Shown here: positions 16,820 through 22,830 of the stretch, in pieces | Layout of the letters: each line of letters starts with the position of its first letter | Numbering within the stretch: position 1 is the first letter of the stretch | Assembly (NCBI GenBank): GCA_021152555.1 | Contig: JAGKVE010000029.1 | Coordinates: 1 to 25,934 of the forward strand | Length of the DNA stretch: 25,934 nt | Source: Bacteroidia bacterium | Lineage (GTDB): Bacteria; Bacteroidota; Bacteroidia; Bacteroidales; Paludibacteraceae | Reading direction: 5' to 3' | The notes under the pieces: model-generated | What the model saw: the letters and a program-made list of their open reading frames with translations, nothing else | Database searches by the model: none | What the model was told of the DNA's origin: nothing | Translations under genes and position numbers: made by a program

Positions 16820-16877
16820 CAGCCGATTTTGACCGGGAGCCTTGTGCTCAGGATAAATATCGCTTTTTTAGTGATGA

Positions 16878-16962
16878 GGAAAGATGGCAGAGTGGTCTAA
16901 TGCATCGGTCTTGAAAACCGACGTACGGAAACGTACCGGGGGTTCGAATCCCTCTCTTTCCG
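16878..16962 (+). tRNA. tRNA-Ser (anticodon UGA)
   Basis: An 85-base class II tRNA. The acceptor strands GGAAAGA (16878-16884) and TCTTTCC (16955-16961) pair fully, with discriminator G at 16962. The anticodon stem TCGGT/ACCGA encloses loop CTTGAAA, so the anticodon is TGA (reads UCA codons). A long variable arm (CGTACGGAAACGTACC) is present, as expected for serine, and the T arm has GTTCGAATC. CCA is not encoded; GCA follows. The last 17 bases plus the next two are repeated exactly at 17072-17090 (see the repeat feature). Confidence 0.97.
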
Positions 16963-17090
16963 CAAACAAACAAAAACTGTCTGTCCAAGCTCGCTTGAGC
17001 AAGCAGTTTTTATTTGTTTGAACAGGATGTCCGTGACAAGCCTGTGGATTGTTAGAAACGAAGTGACGTAAGAATCCCTCTCTTTCCGCA
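16946..17090 (+). repeat. tRNA-Ser-linked structured repeat element, copy A
   Basis: Starts and ends with the 19-base direct repeat GAATCCCTCTCTTTCCGCA (16946-16964 in the tRNA, 17072-17090 downstream; period 126). Between them lies a 17-base stem with one mismatch (16963-16979 with 17004-17020) around a 24-base loop holding GTCCAAGCTCGCTTGAG. A small hairpin follows (TGTC 17028-17031 with GACA 17035-17038, enclosed by ACAG 17022-17025 and CTGT 17042-17045). The tail GGATTGTTAG (17046-17055) can pair its GGATT with AATCC at 17073-17077 of the second repeat. Copy B1 after the other tRNA-Ser has the same plan. Function unknown; it could be a non-autonomous mobile element or a structured RNA. 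Confidence 0.8.
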
Positions 17091-18301
17091 TGAAAAACTT
17101 TTCTATGCTTGCCAAGACGTTTAAGGGCTTGGAACAAGTGTTAGCGCAAGAACTGATTGAATTAGGCGCCAACAACGTGCTCATCGAAAGACGAGCCGTT
17201 TCTTTTATGGGTGACAAGGCTATGCTTTATCGTGCGAACTTGTGTCTGCGCACGGCAATACGTATTCTTGTGCCTGTTAAAACAGAAAAACTCAATCTTT
17301 CACGTAATTCCGGAAAACAGAAACCGGAAGATATGTTATATGAGGCAGTAAAGGCGGTCGATTGGTCGGAATATATGACGTCAGCCGGCACTTTTGCTAT
17401 TGATACCGTCATGTATAGCGACTTTTTCCGCAACAGCCGTTTTGTTACTTATCGCGTCAAAGATGCGATTGCCGATTATTGGATGGAATGTGAAAATACA
17501 CGTCCAAATGTTCAAGTGGAGAACCCTGATCTGCGTATTAATGTTCATATTGCAAATGACCAACTGACACTTTCGTTGGATAGTAGTGGAGAGAGTCTTC
17601 ATAAGCGCGGGTACCGCGTCGCTACTACCGAGGCTCCTATCAACGAAGTGCTGGCTGCGGGTATGTTGCTTATCGCGGGATGGAAAGGGCAGTCTGATTT
17701 TGTTGATCCCATGTGCGGCTCCGGAACAATTCCTGTTGAAGCTGCACTTATCGCACGGAATATTGCACCGGGCGTTTTCCGGAAATCTTTCGCCTTTGAG
17801 AAATGGAAGGATTTTGATGCTGACTTATGGAGTGATATCTACAATGATGATAGTGCCGAGCGCGAGTTTGACCATAAGATATACGGCTCGGACGCCTCGT
17901 TCTACGCCATCCGTCAAGCAGAAAAAAATATCAAATCAGCCGGTGTGCAGAAAGATATCGAGCTCCGCCAGATCCGCATGGAAGAAATCAAAAATCCTTT
18001 TCCCCTCCCTAAAGGAGAGGGCGAGGGTGGGGTTCCTTCTCTGGTGATGATGAATCCGCCTTATGGAGAGCGGTTGGCGGGGAATAAGGATATGGAGGAC
18101 CTGTACGGCAAAATAGGTACTGCCCTCAAACATCAATTTGCAGGTTCTACCGCGTGGATTATATCATCCAATACAGAGGCGATGAAATGTATCGGACTTA
18201 AACCCTCAAAAAAAATGCACTTGCTGAACGGCGAATTGGATTGCCAATTCAACCGGTATGACCTGTTTGCCGGTAAACGCAATGACCAAATCTCTAAATG
18301 A
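17090..18301 (+). CDS. THUMP-domain RNA guanine-N2 methyltransferase, RlmL/RlmK-N type
   Basis: A class I SAM methyltransferase of 403 residues, homologous to the N-terminal half of E. coli RlmL, which makes m2G2445 in 23S rRNA. The N-terminus has MLAKTFKGLEQVLAQELIEL and then a THUMP domain (about 45-165). The SAM-binding motif is VDPMCGSGTIPVEAA (205-219), and the catalytic NPPY is in MNPPYGERL (321-329). Between them, residues 302-315 (NPFPLPKGEGEGGV) are encoded by an intergenic-type GC-rich repeat inserted in frame. The C-terminal NDQISK comes from another repeat. The start ATG at 17090 shares its A with the end of the tRNA-linked direct repeat. An alternative start is M6 (17105), which would drop only five residues. 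Confidence 0.9.
   Translation: MKNFSMLAKTFKGLEQVLAQELIELGANNVLIERRAVSFMGDKAMLYRANLCLRTAIRILVPVKTEKLNLSRNSGKQKPEDMLYEAVKAVDWSEYMTSAGTFAIDTVMYSDFFRNSRFVTYRVKDAIADYWMECENTRPNVQVENPDLRINVHIANDQLTLSLDSSGESLHKRGYRVATTEAPINEVLAAGMLLIAGWKGQSDFVDPMCGSGTIPVEAALIARNIAPGVFRKSFAFEKWKDFDADLWSDIYNDDSAEREFDHKIYGSDASFYAIRQAEKNIKSAGVQKDIELRQIRMEEIKNPFPLPKGEGEGGVPSLVMMNPPYGERLAGNKDMEDLYGKIGTALKHQFAGSTAWIISSNTEAMKCIGLKPSKKMHLLNGELDCQFNRYDLFAGKRNDQISK
17996..18036. repeat. GC-rich intergenic-type repeat inside the methyltransferase gene
   Basis: CCTTTTCCCCTCCCTAAAGG followed by agagggcgagggtggggttc: a C-run/G-run imperfect palindrome of the type often seen between Bacteroidota genes. It is translated in frame as PFPLPKGEGEGGV, a stretch that looks unlike the rest of the protein. 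Confidence 0.6.
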
Positions 18302-18326
18302 CCAAATAAATGGCAAATGACCAAAT
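18281..18326. repeat. Three copies of AATGACCAAAT across a gene junction
   Basis: Exact 11-base copies start at 18281, 18297 and 18316, spaced 16 and 19 bases. The first encodes Asn-Asp-Gln at the end of the methyltransferase, and the third encodes the same tripeptide near the queA start. Confidence 0.85.
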
Positions 18327-19551
18327 GGTAAATAAACCGCTTTATATTGCTGATTACAACTATCCTCTTCCCGATGAGCGGATAGCCAAGTATCCGTTGG
18401 CAGAACGCGACCATAGCAAACTGTTGGTCTATCGTGACGGACAAGTGAGTGAAGACCTTTTTTATAATGTCGGGGACTATCTTGCGCCGGGCTCACTCCT
18501 TATATATAATAATACGCGCGTGATACAGGCCCGTCTGGAGTTTCATAAACCGACCGGGGCGCGTGTCGAGGTATTCTGTCTGGAGCCGCTCAGTCCACGT
18601 GATTACCAGTTGTCTCTGTCTTCAACAGCCGGCTGTACGTGGAAATGTATGGTGGGCAATGCAAAAAAATGGCATGATGAGGCGTTGGAATTGAAGGCAG
18701 GCAGATTTACATTATATGCGTATAAAGAGCAAGTGCTGGGTAATACGTTTGCGGTCCGCTTTGAATGGAATGAAGAGGGGGTCAGTTTTGCCGAGATATT
18801 GGATGCGGTTGGGGAATTGCCTATCCCTCCCTATCTGAACCGCAAGACCGAAGAAAGAGACAAAACGACCTATCAAACCGTTTATTCGCGTATCAAAGGC
18901 AGTGTGGCGGCGCCAACGGCAGGTCTGCATTTCACAAACCGCGTGTTGGACAACCTGCATGAGCGGGGTATAGAAACAGACGAAGTGACATTACACGTAG
19001 GCGCAGGTACATTCCTGCCGGTTAAGACAGCCGATGCAAATGAACACACTATGCATACGGAAATTATTGCTGTCCCAAAAACAACAATCAGGCATATCAT
19101 TGCCAAACTCGGCAAGATTGTAGCGGTCGGTACGACATCCATGCGCACACTCGAAAGCCTGTATTTTATCGGACTCCAACTTCGAAATATCAAAAAATCG
19201 GAATACCGGAATATCGAAAATATACATGTGGGTCAGTTTGAACCCTATGAAGAGACAAAGAATGGTAATCTGCCGACAGTCAAGGATGCCCTTCTGGCAA
19301 TTGTGGAGTATTTAGATGCGACGGACCAGGAGACTCTTCATGCTGAAACGCAGATTATGATTAAGCCCGGCTATACTTTCCGGATAGTGGACAGGTTGAT
19401 TACCAATTTTCATCAACCGCAGTCAACGTTGTTGTTATTGGTCAGTGCTTTTGTGGGCGGCGATTGGAAAACCATTTATGACTATGCTCTGAGCCATGAC
19501 TTCCGTTTCCTTTCCTATGGTGACAGCAGTATCCTTAGTCGTCATTCATAA
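18310..19551 (+). CDS. queA: S-adenosylmethionine:tRNA ribosyltransferase-isomerase (QueA family)
   Basis: Transfers the ribosyl part of SAM to 7-aminomethyl-7-deazaguanine in tRNA to make epoxyqueuosine. The 413 residues include DYNYPLPDERIAKYPLAERD, LLIYNNTRVIQARLEF, the diagnostic SVAAPTAGLHFT and LHVGAGTFLPVK, and near the end FHQPQSTLLLLVSAFVGG. Two starts are possible: ATG 18310 (MANDQMVNKPLYI) and ATG 18325 (MVNKPLYI). The extra residues of the longer form come from a repeat, so the shorter may be the original. A low-complexity stretch (QLRNIKKSEYRNIENI, DNA 19181-19223) interrupts the region before HVGQFEPYE. Bacteroidota often have two QueA paralogues; this seems to be the YNYPLPDERIAKYPL one. 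It follows the methyltransferase by 8 bases. Confidence 0.92.
   Translation: MANDQMVNKPLYIADYNYPLPDERIAKYPLAERDHSKLLVYRDGQVSEDLFYNVGDYLAPGSLLIYNNTRVIQARLEFHKPTGARVEVFCLEPLSPRDYQLSLSSTAGCTWKCMVGNAKKWHDEALELKAGRFTLYAYKEQVLGNTFAVRFEWNEEGVSFAEILDAVGELPIPPYLNRKTEERDKTTYQTVYSRIKGSVAAPTAGLHFTNRVLDNLHERGIETDEVTLHVGAGTFLPVKTADANEHTMHTEIIAVPKTTIRHIIAKLGKIVAVGTTSMRTLESLYFIGLQLRNIKKSEYRNIENIHVGQFEPYEETKNGNLPTVKDALLAIVEYLDATDQETLHAETQIMIKPGYTFRIVDRLITNFHQPQSTLLLLVSAFVGGDWKTIYDYALSHDFRFLSYGDSSILSRHS
19181..19223. repeat. AT-rich phrase repeat inside queA
   Basis: Built from near copies of cGAAATATCaaa / cGGAATACC / GGAATATCGaaaa. It reads as RNIKKSEYRNIENI in the protein. Similar GAAATATC phrases are, from memory, common between Bacteroidota genes. 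Confidence 0.45.
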
Positions 19552-19576
19552 TTCTTCATTTTAATTTTTGTTTCTC

Positions 19577-20368
19577 ATGATTGACACACATATCCATATT
19601 GATGAAGAGGCATTTGCTCCGGACCGTGAAGAGGTTATCGCGCGTCAGCGCGAAGCCGGTGTGGAGGCGATGATAGTTCCCGGTGTCAACGCGGCGTCGG
19701 TTAAGACAGTCCCGGATGTTTGTCATCGCCATCCGGGCTATTGCTATCCTGCGCTTGGGTTGCATCCCGAGGACGTGAAAACTGACTGGGAGGAACAATT
19801 GGCGGTGATTGAAGATGCTGTTCGGACCCGTCGGGACGAATTGGTGGCTATTGGCGAGATTGGGTTGGATTATTATTGGGACAAGACATATAAGGAGGAA
19901 CAGAAAAAAGTGCTCCGCCGCCAACTCCAACTGGCTCGGGAACTGGACTTGCCTGTCATCCTGCATAACCGCGAGGCGACAGAAGACATCTTATCCCTCC
20001 TCCGCGAAATACAAGTCGTAAATCGTAAATTAACAGGGGTCTTTCATTGCTTCAACGGAAGCCGTGAAACGGCACAGCAAATCTTGGACATGGGATTCTA
20101 TCTCGGTATAGGCGGCGTTATCACTTTCAAAAACTGCAAATTGGGCGATACCCTTGCTGAAATGAGCGCTTATCCCACACTCCGGGAGAGACTTCTCCTT
20201 GAGACGGATGCTCCTTATATGGCTCCCGTACCCCATCGGGGGGAACGTAATGAAAGCCGTCTCATGGTCCATGTGGCGGAACGCTTGGCACAGGCGTTTA
20301 ATTGCCGGACTGAAGACATTATTAGGGAGACAAGTGCCAATGCAAAGAGACTTTTTGGGCTAAAATAA
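19577..20368 (+). CDS. tatD: TatD family metal-dependent deoxyribonuclease
   Basis: A TIM-barrel hydrolase of 263 residues with 3'-5' DNase activity in characterised relatives. Metal ligands are visible in DTHIHID (first H-x-H pair), GEIGLDYYW (E), LHNREATED (H), FHCFNG (H) and LETDAPY (D); KRLFG ends the protein. The true start is the ATG at 19577 (MIDTHIHID). The TTG at 19568 in frame gives only MFL more and is less likely. The segment IQVVNRKLTG is encoded by a short phrase repeat (20015-20034, gtcgtaaatcgtaaat) between barrel elements. The gene follows queA by 25 bases that carry another AT-rich phrase (cattcataattcttcatttt). Confidence 0.95.
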   Translation: MIDTHIHIDEEAFAPDREEVIARQREAGVEAMIVPGVNAASVKTVPDVCHRHPGYCYPALGLHPEDVKTDWEEQLAVIEDAVRTRRDELVAIGEIGLDYYWDKTYKEEQKKVLRRQLQLARELDLPVILHNREATEDILSLLREIQVVNRKLTGVFHCFNGSRETAQQILDMGFYLGIGGVITFKNCKLGDTLAEMSAYPTLRERLLLETDAPYMAPVPHRGERNESRLMVHVAERLAQAFNCRTEDIIRETSANAKRLFGLK

Positions 20369-20398
20369 GTAAAATTTATAAAAAAAATGCTTAAATTC

Positions 20399-20429
20399 TT
20401 GCGTATGTGAGAAAAAAGCAGTAATTTTG
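20399..20429 (+). promoter_or_regulatory. Promoter of tRNA-Ser(GGA)
   Basis: TTG (20399-20401), 20 bases, TAATTTTG (20422-20429). Nearly the whole 39 bases from TTGCGTAT to GGCCG match the other tRNA-Ser promoter, differing at only a few positions. Confidence 0.8.
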
Positions 20430-20455
20430 TGGCCGAAAATGCGCATATAGCGCGA

Positions 20456-20543
20456 GGAGAGATGCTCGAGTGGTTGAAGAGGCACGCCTGGAAAGCGTGT
20501 AAACGCCAAAAGTGTTTCCGGGGTTCGAATCCCCGTCTCTCCG
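20456..20543 (+). tRNA. tRNA-Ser (anticodon GGA)
   Basis: An 88-base class II tRNA. The acceptor arms GGAGAGA (20456-20462) and TCTCTCC (20536-20542) pair fully, with discriminator G at 20543. The anticodon stem CACGC/GCGTG encloses CTGGAAA, so the anticodon is GGA (reads UCC/UCU). A long variable arm follows (TAAACGCCAAAAGTGTTTCC), and the T arm contains GGTTCGAATCC. CCA is not encoded. Bases 20527-20546 are repeated exactly at 20655-20674. Confidence 0.97.
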
Positions 20544-20674
20544 CAAGACGAGACCGTATTTACGAGTCCAAGCTTGCTTGAGTGAGTAAATACGGGCGCG
20601 GATTGCACAGGATGCCTCTGGCAGAATGTGGATTGTTAGGAGTGAACGACGTGAGAATCCCCGTCTCTCCGCAA
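20527..20674 (+). repeat. tRNA-Ser-linked structured repeat element, copy B1
   Basis: Bounded by the 20-base direct repeat GAATCCCCGTCTCTCCGCAA (20527-20546 and 20655-20674; period 128), which is this tRNA's own 3' end. It has a perfect 10-base stem (20554-20563 with 20586-20595) of quite different sequence from copy A, but the loop carries the same core (GTCCAAGCTTGCTTGAG). The second hairpin is TGCC (20613-20616) with GGCA (20620-20623), enclosed by CACA/TGTG (20606-20609, 20627-20630). The block TGTGGATTGTTAG is identical to copy A. GGATT (20630-20634) can pair with AATCC (20656-20660). Confidence 0.8.
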
Positions 20675-20684
20675 AGATTTTGCA

Positions 20685-20806
20685 TCGAGCCGGGGAAGTA
20701 AACTTGCTTACGGACACGGATAGAGGCAAAAGCTTTGAACAAGGTGCCAGCGGCAGCTTGTGGGGATTACGAAGCAATCCCCGTGGAGAGCGTCGAGCCG
20801 GGGAAG
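20685..20806 (+). repeat. Degenerate third copy (B2) of the tRNA-Ser-linked element
   Basis: Bounded by a different 14-base direct repeat, TCGAGCCGGGGAAG (20685-20698 and 20793-20806; period 108). Inside are AGTAAACTTGCTTACG, resembling the loop core of A and B1, then a hairpin ACAAG (20739-20743) with CTTGT (20757-20761) enclosing TGCC/GGCA (20745-20748, 20752-20755). A further hairpin pairs GGGGATT with AATCCCC (20762-20768, 20776-20782). The order of parts is the same as in A and B1, with weaker sequence match. The following 60 bases to exbB hold no clear promoter. Confidence 0.55.
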
Positions 20807-20869
20807 GGCTCGCAACAATTAACCGAAATGCAATAAACACAAATAATCAATTAACAAATTTTTATTCTC

Positions 20870-21694
20870 ATGAAAAAAGTATTTGCAACCCTTACCGTGC
20901 TGGCTATGCTGACTTTCGGTAGCGCAGCAGTAATGGCAGAAGAGGCAGCAGCTCCTGCTGAGGAAGCAGCTGTTGAAAACGTAGATGAAGTAGCTGCTCC
21001 TGAGGCAGTAGAAGAAGTAGCAGAGGCTCCGGCTGAGGAGGCTGGCGGTTTGGTAGCGCTTCACAAAACGCTGAAGACGAAGTTTATTGAAGGTGGTGCA
21101 GGCTTTATGGCGCTGACACTTGTTACCTTGGTATTCGGTTTGGCTCTCTGTATTGAGCGTATCATCTACCTGTCTTTGAGCAAAACAAATACAAAAGCCC
21201 TGTTGGCTAACGTAGAGGCTGCTCTCAAAGAGGGTGGTATCGAAAAGGCACTGGAGGTTTGCCGCAATACACGTGGACCTGTAGCCTCGATTTTCTATCA
21301 GGGGCTGAGCCGCTATGACGAGGGTATCGACGTCGTTGAGAAGACGGTCGCTTCCTATGGCGGCGTTCAACTCGGTCTGCTCGAGAAGAACCTTTCCTGG
21401 ATTACATTGTTCATTGCAATCGCTCCGTCTCTCGGATTCTTGGGTACCATCATCGGTATGATCGAGGCGTTCGATAAAATCCAGCAGGTTGGTGATATCT
21501 CCGCTACCGTTGTTGCCGGTGGTATCAAGGTCGCTCTGTTGACTACACTTCTCGGTTTGATCATCGCTGTGGTTCTCCAGTTGTTCTACAACTATATCCT
21601 CTCGCTCGTTGAGGGGCTGGTTAACGAAATGGAGGATAGCTCCATCAGCCTGCTCGACATCGTAGTAGAGTACGACAAGGCTCAAAAAAAGTAA
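20870..21694 (+). CDS. exbB: ExbB/TolQ/MotA-family proton channel protein
   Basis: The inner-membrane stator subunit of an ExbB-ExbD motor that uses the proton gradient to energise TonB-dependent outer-membrane transport. The 274 residues begin with a signal-like segment (1-23, ending VMA) and a low-complexity Ala/Glu/Pro/Val linker (24-58, e.g. EEAAAPAEEAAVEN), a fusion seen in Bacteroidota ExbB. Helices follow at about 78-100, 177-200 (FIAIAPSLGFLGTIIGMIEAF, the core family motif) and 215-243. First gene of exbB / four-helix protein / exbD / exbD. I found no Bacteroidota promoter between it and the tRNA-Ser(GGA) element, so read-through from the tRNA promoter is possible. Confidence 0.94.
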   Translation: MKKVFATLTVLAMLTFGSAAVMAEEAAAPAEEAAVENVDEVAAPEAVEEVAEAPAEEAGGLVALHKTLKTKFIEGGAGFMALTLVTLVFGLALCIERIIYLSLSKTNTKALLANVEAALKEGGIEKALEVCRNTRGPVASIFYQGLSRYDEGIDVVEKTVASYGGVQLGLLEKNLSWITLFIAIAPSLGFLGTIIGMIEAFDKIQQVGDISATVVAGGIKVALLTTLLGLIIAVVLQLFYNYILSLVEGLVNEMEDSSISLLDIVVEYDKAQKK

Positions 21695-21696
21695 TA

Positions 21697-21746
21697 AGCT
21701 GATCGCTGATTGCTGATCGCTGAACACTGATGTTTAATCATTAAAC
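21697..21746. repeat. GCTGAT phrase repeat and adjoining palindrome
   Basis: Right after the exbB stop, 21697-21731 is made of variants of GCTGATCGCTGATTGCTGAT. It is followed by the perfect dyad GTTTAATCATTAAAC (21732-21746). It lies within the operon, before the next gene at 21761. Confidence 0.7.
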
Positions 21747-21760
21747 AATTTTGAGCAATT

Positions 21761-22237
21761 ATGAAAAACTATAAATTAATTCCTAAGATTACCCTTTGGA
21801 CGCTGTTGGCGTTGGGCATCGTGTTTATCGCGTTGTTCTTCCTCGGCGGCTCGAACGGCAGTCTTGAGGTGGCCGGTGACTTCCTGGATATTCCGCGTTT
21901 CACTGACGCTTTCCTCATCTGGAACTACATCCTCTTTGGATTGGTCGTTCTCATCACGCTGGCTGTCGTTTGCGTAGATTTTGTCAACAACTGGAAAACC
22001 AACCGCCGCAAGGCATATATGACTCTCGGCGTTGTTTGCGGATTCGTGCTGTTGGCTTGCGCTTGCTGGTTTGCCGGTAGCCCCGAAAAAATCGATATCA
22101 TCGGTTATGAGGGTACGGACAACCAGGGCTTCTGGGCACAGATGTCCGATGCCGTTATCTATGCTTGCTACATCCTTATCACCGCTACCATCGGTACGAT
22201 GATTTGGGGATATATCCACACTCGTAAACTGAAGTAA
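21761..22237 (+). CDS. Four-helix membrane protein of the exb cluster, unknown function
   Basis: I do not know a named family. The 158 residues contain four hydrophobic segments: about 8-28 (ITLWTLLALGIVFIALFFLGG), about 50-72 (LIWNYILFGLVVLITLAVVCV), about 87-104 (MTLGVVCGFVLLACACWF) and about 130-150 (VIYACYILITATIGTMIWGY). Loops are short, and the one at about 105-127 is acidic. It lies between exbB and the first exbD on the same strand with close spacing (66 and 12 bases). Bacteroidota commonly have such a small membrane protein at this place, so it is probably an accessory part of the ExbB/ExbD complex. This is inferred from position alone. Confidence 0.85.
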   Translation: MKNYKLIPKITLWTLLALGIVFIALFFLGGSNGSLEVAGDFLDIPRFTDAFLIWNYILFGLVVLITLAVVCVDFVNNWKTNRRKAYMTLGVVCGFVLLACACWFAGSPEKIDIIGYEGTDNQGFWAQMSDAVIYACYILITATIGTMIWGYIHTRKLK

Positions 22238-22249
22238 TTCATATTTATC

Positions 22250-22828
22250 ATGGCAAAGAAAGTCCCACAGATCAACGCCAGCTCTATGGCTGACATCTCG
22301 TTCCTGTTGCTGATTTTCTTCCTGGTGACCACATCTATGGATGTTAACCAGGGACTGGCTCGCCGTCTGCCTGCTCCTATCCCCCCCGACCAGAAGGTAG
22401 AGGATAAGGATATCAACAAGCGAAACCTGTTGGTTGTGAAAATCAACTCCGCTAACCAACTCATGGTGCAAGGCCAGTTGATGGATGTGAAGCAACTTAG
22501 AGAGAAAACGAAAGAGTTCATCAAGAACGAACAGAATGCGGACTACTATCCCAAACTGGTGGAAGAAGATTTCGGCGCTCCGTTCGGTGTGATTAAATAC
22601 ACCAAGGACCATGTGATCTCCGTCCAGAACGATGTGGATACGCAGTATCAGGCTTATCTTGACGTGCAAAATGAACTCGTAGCTGCATATAATGAATTGC
22701 GTGACGAATGCGCGCAGAAGTATTTCCATAAAAGCTATAATGAACTCGAAGAGGACCAGCAAAAGCGGATCCAGAAGATCTATCCTCAGAAGATTTCAGA
22801 GGCTGAACCTAAAAATTACGGTAACTGA
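22250..22828 (+). CDS. exbD: ExbD/TolR-type biopolymer transport protein (first)
   Basis: A single-span motor subunit. The N-terminus INASSMADISFLLLIFFLVTTSMD (about residues 8-31) holds the membrane helix with the conserved Asp (D15) that carries protons. The PIPPDQ and KRNLLVVKINSANQLMVQGQ stretches are the family's periplasmic beta part. At 192 residues it is longer than the usual 130-150. The extra is a charged helical insert (about 100-180, from KNEQNADYYPKLVEEDFG through VQNELVAAYNELRDE) of unknown role. The C-terminus is hydrophilic. It is 2 bases upstream of the second exbD. Confidence 0.93.
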   Translation: MAKKVPQINASSMADISFLLLIFFLVTTSMDVNQGLARRLPAPIPPDQKVEDKDINKRNLLVVKINSANQLMVQGQLMDVKQLREKTKEFIKNEQNADYYPKLVEEDFGAPFGVIKYTKDHVISVQNDVDTQYQAYLDVQNELVAAYNELRDECAQKYFHKSYNELEEDQQKRIQKIYPQKISEAEPKNYGN

Positions 22829-22830
22829 TT

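Noticed and set aside
16963..17020. The 17-base hairpin after tRNA-Ser(UGA) as a plain terminator
   Set aside because: Its right arm is T-rich, but the sister copy has a GC-containing stem with no T run, and the loop, not the stem, is conserved, so termination does not explain the family.
16868..17217. Minus-strand open frames reading EREGFEPPVRFRTS
   Set aside because: A translation of tRNA-Ser and its downstream repeat; such peptides are a well-known annotation artefact.
17996..18326. CRISPR-like array from repeated words
   Set aside because: Words are short, uneven in spacing and partly coding; there are no constant-length spacers and no cas genes.
20360..20840. Minus-strand open frames over tRNA-Ser(GGA) (for example RRDGDSNPGN)
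   Set aside because: Same artefact as at the other tRNA-Ser.
20819..22762. Long minus-strand open frames (302 and 328 codons) opposite the exb genes
   Set aside because: Shadows of exbB, the four-helix gene and exbD; the residues are low-complexity and His/Gln-rich.
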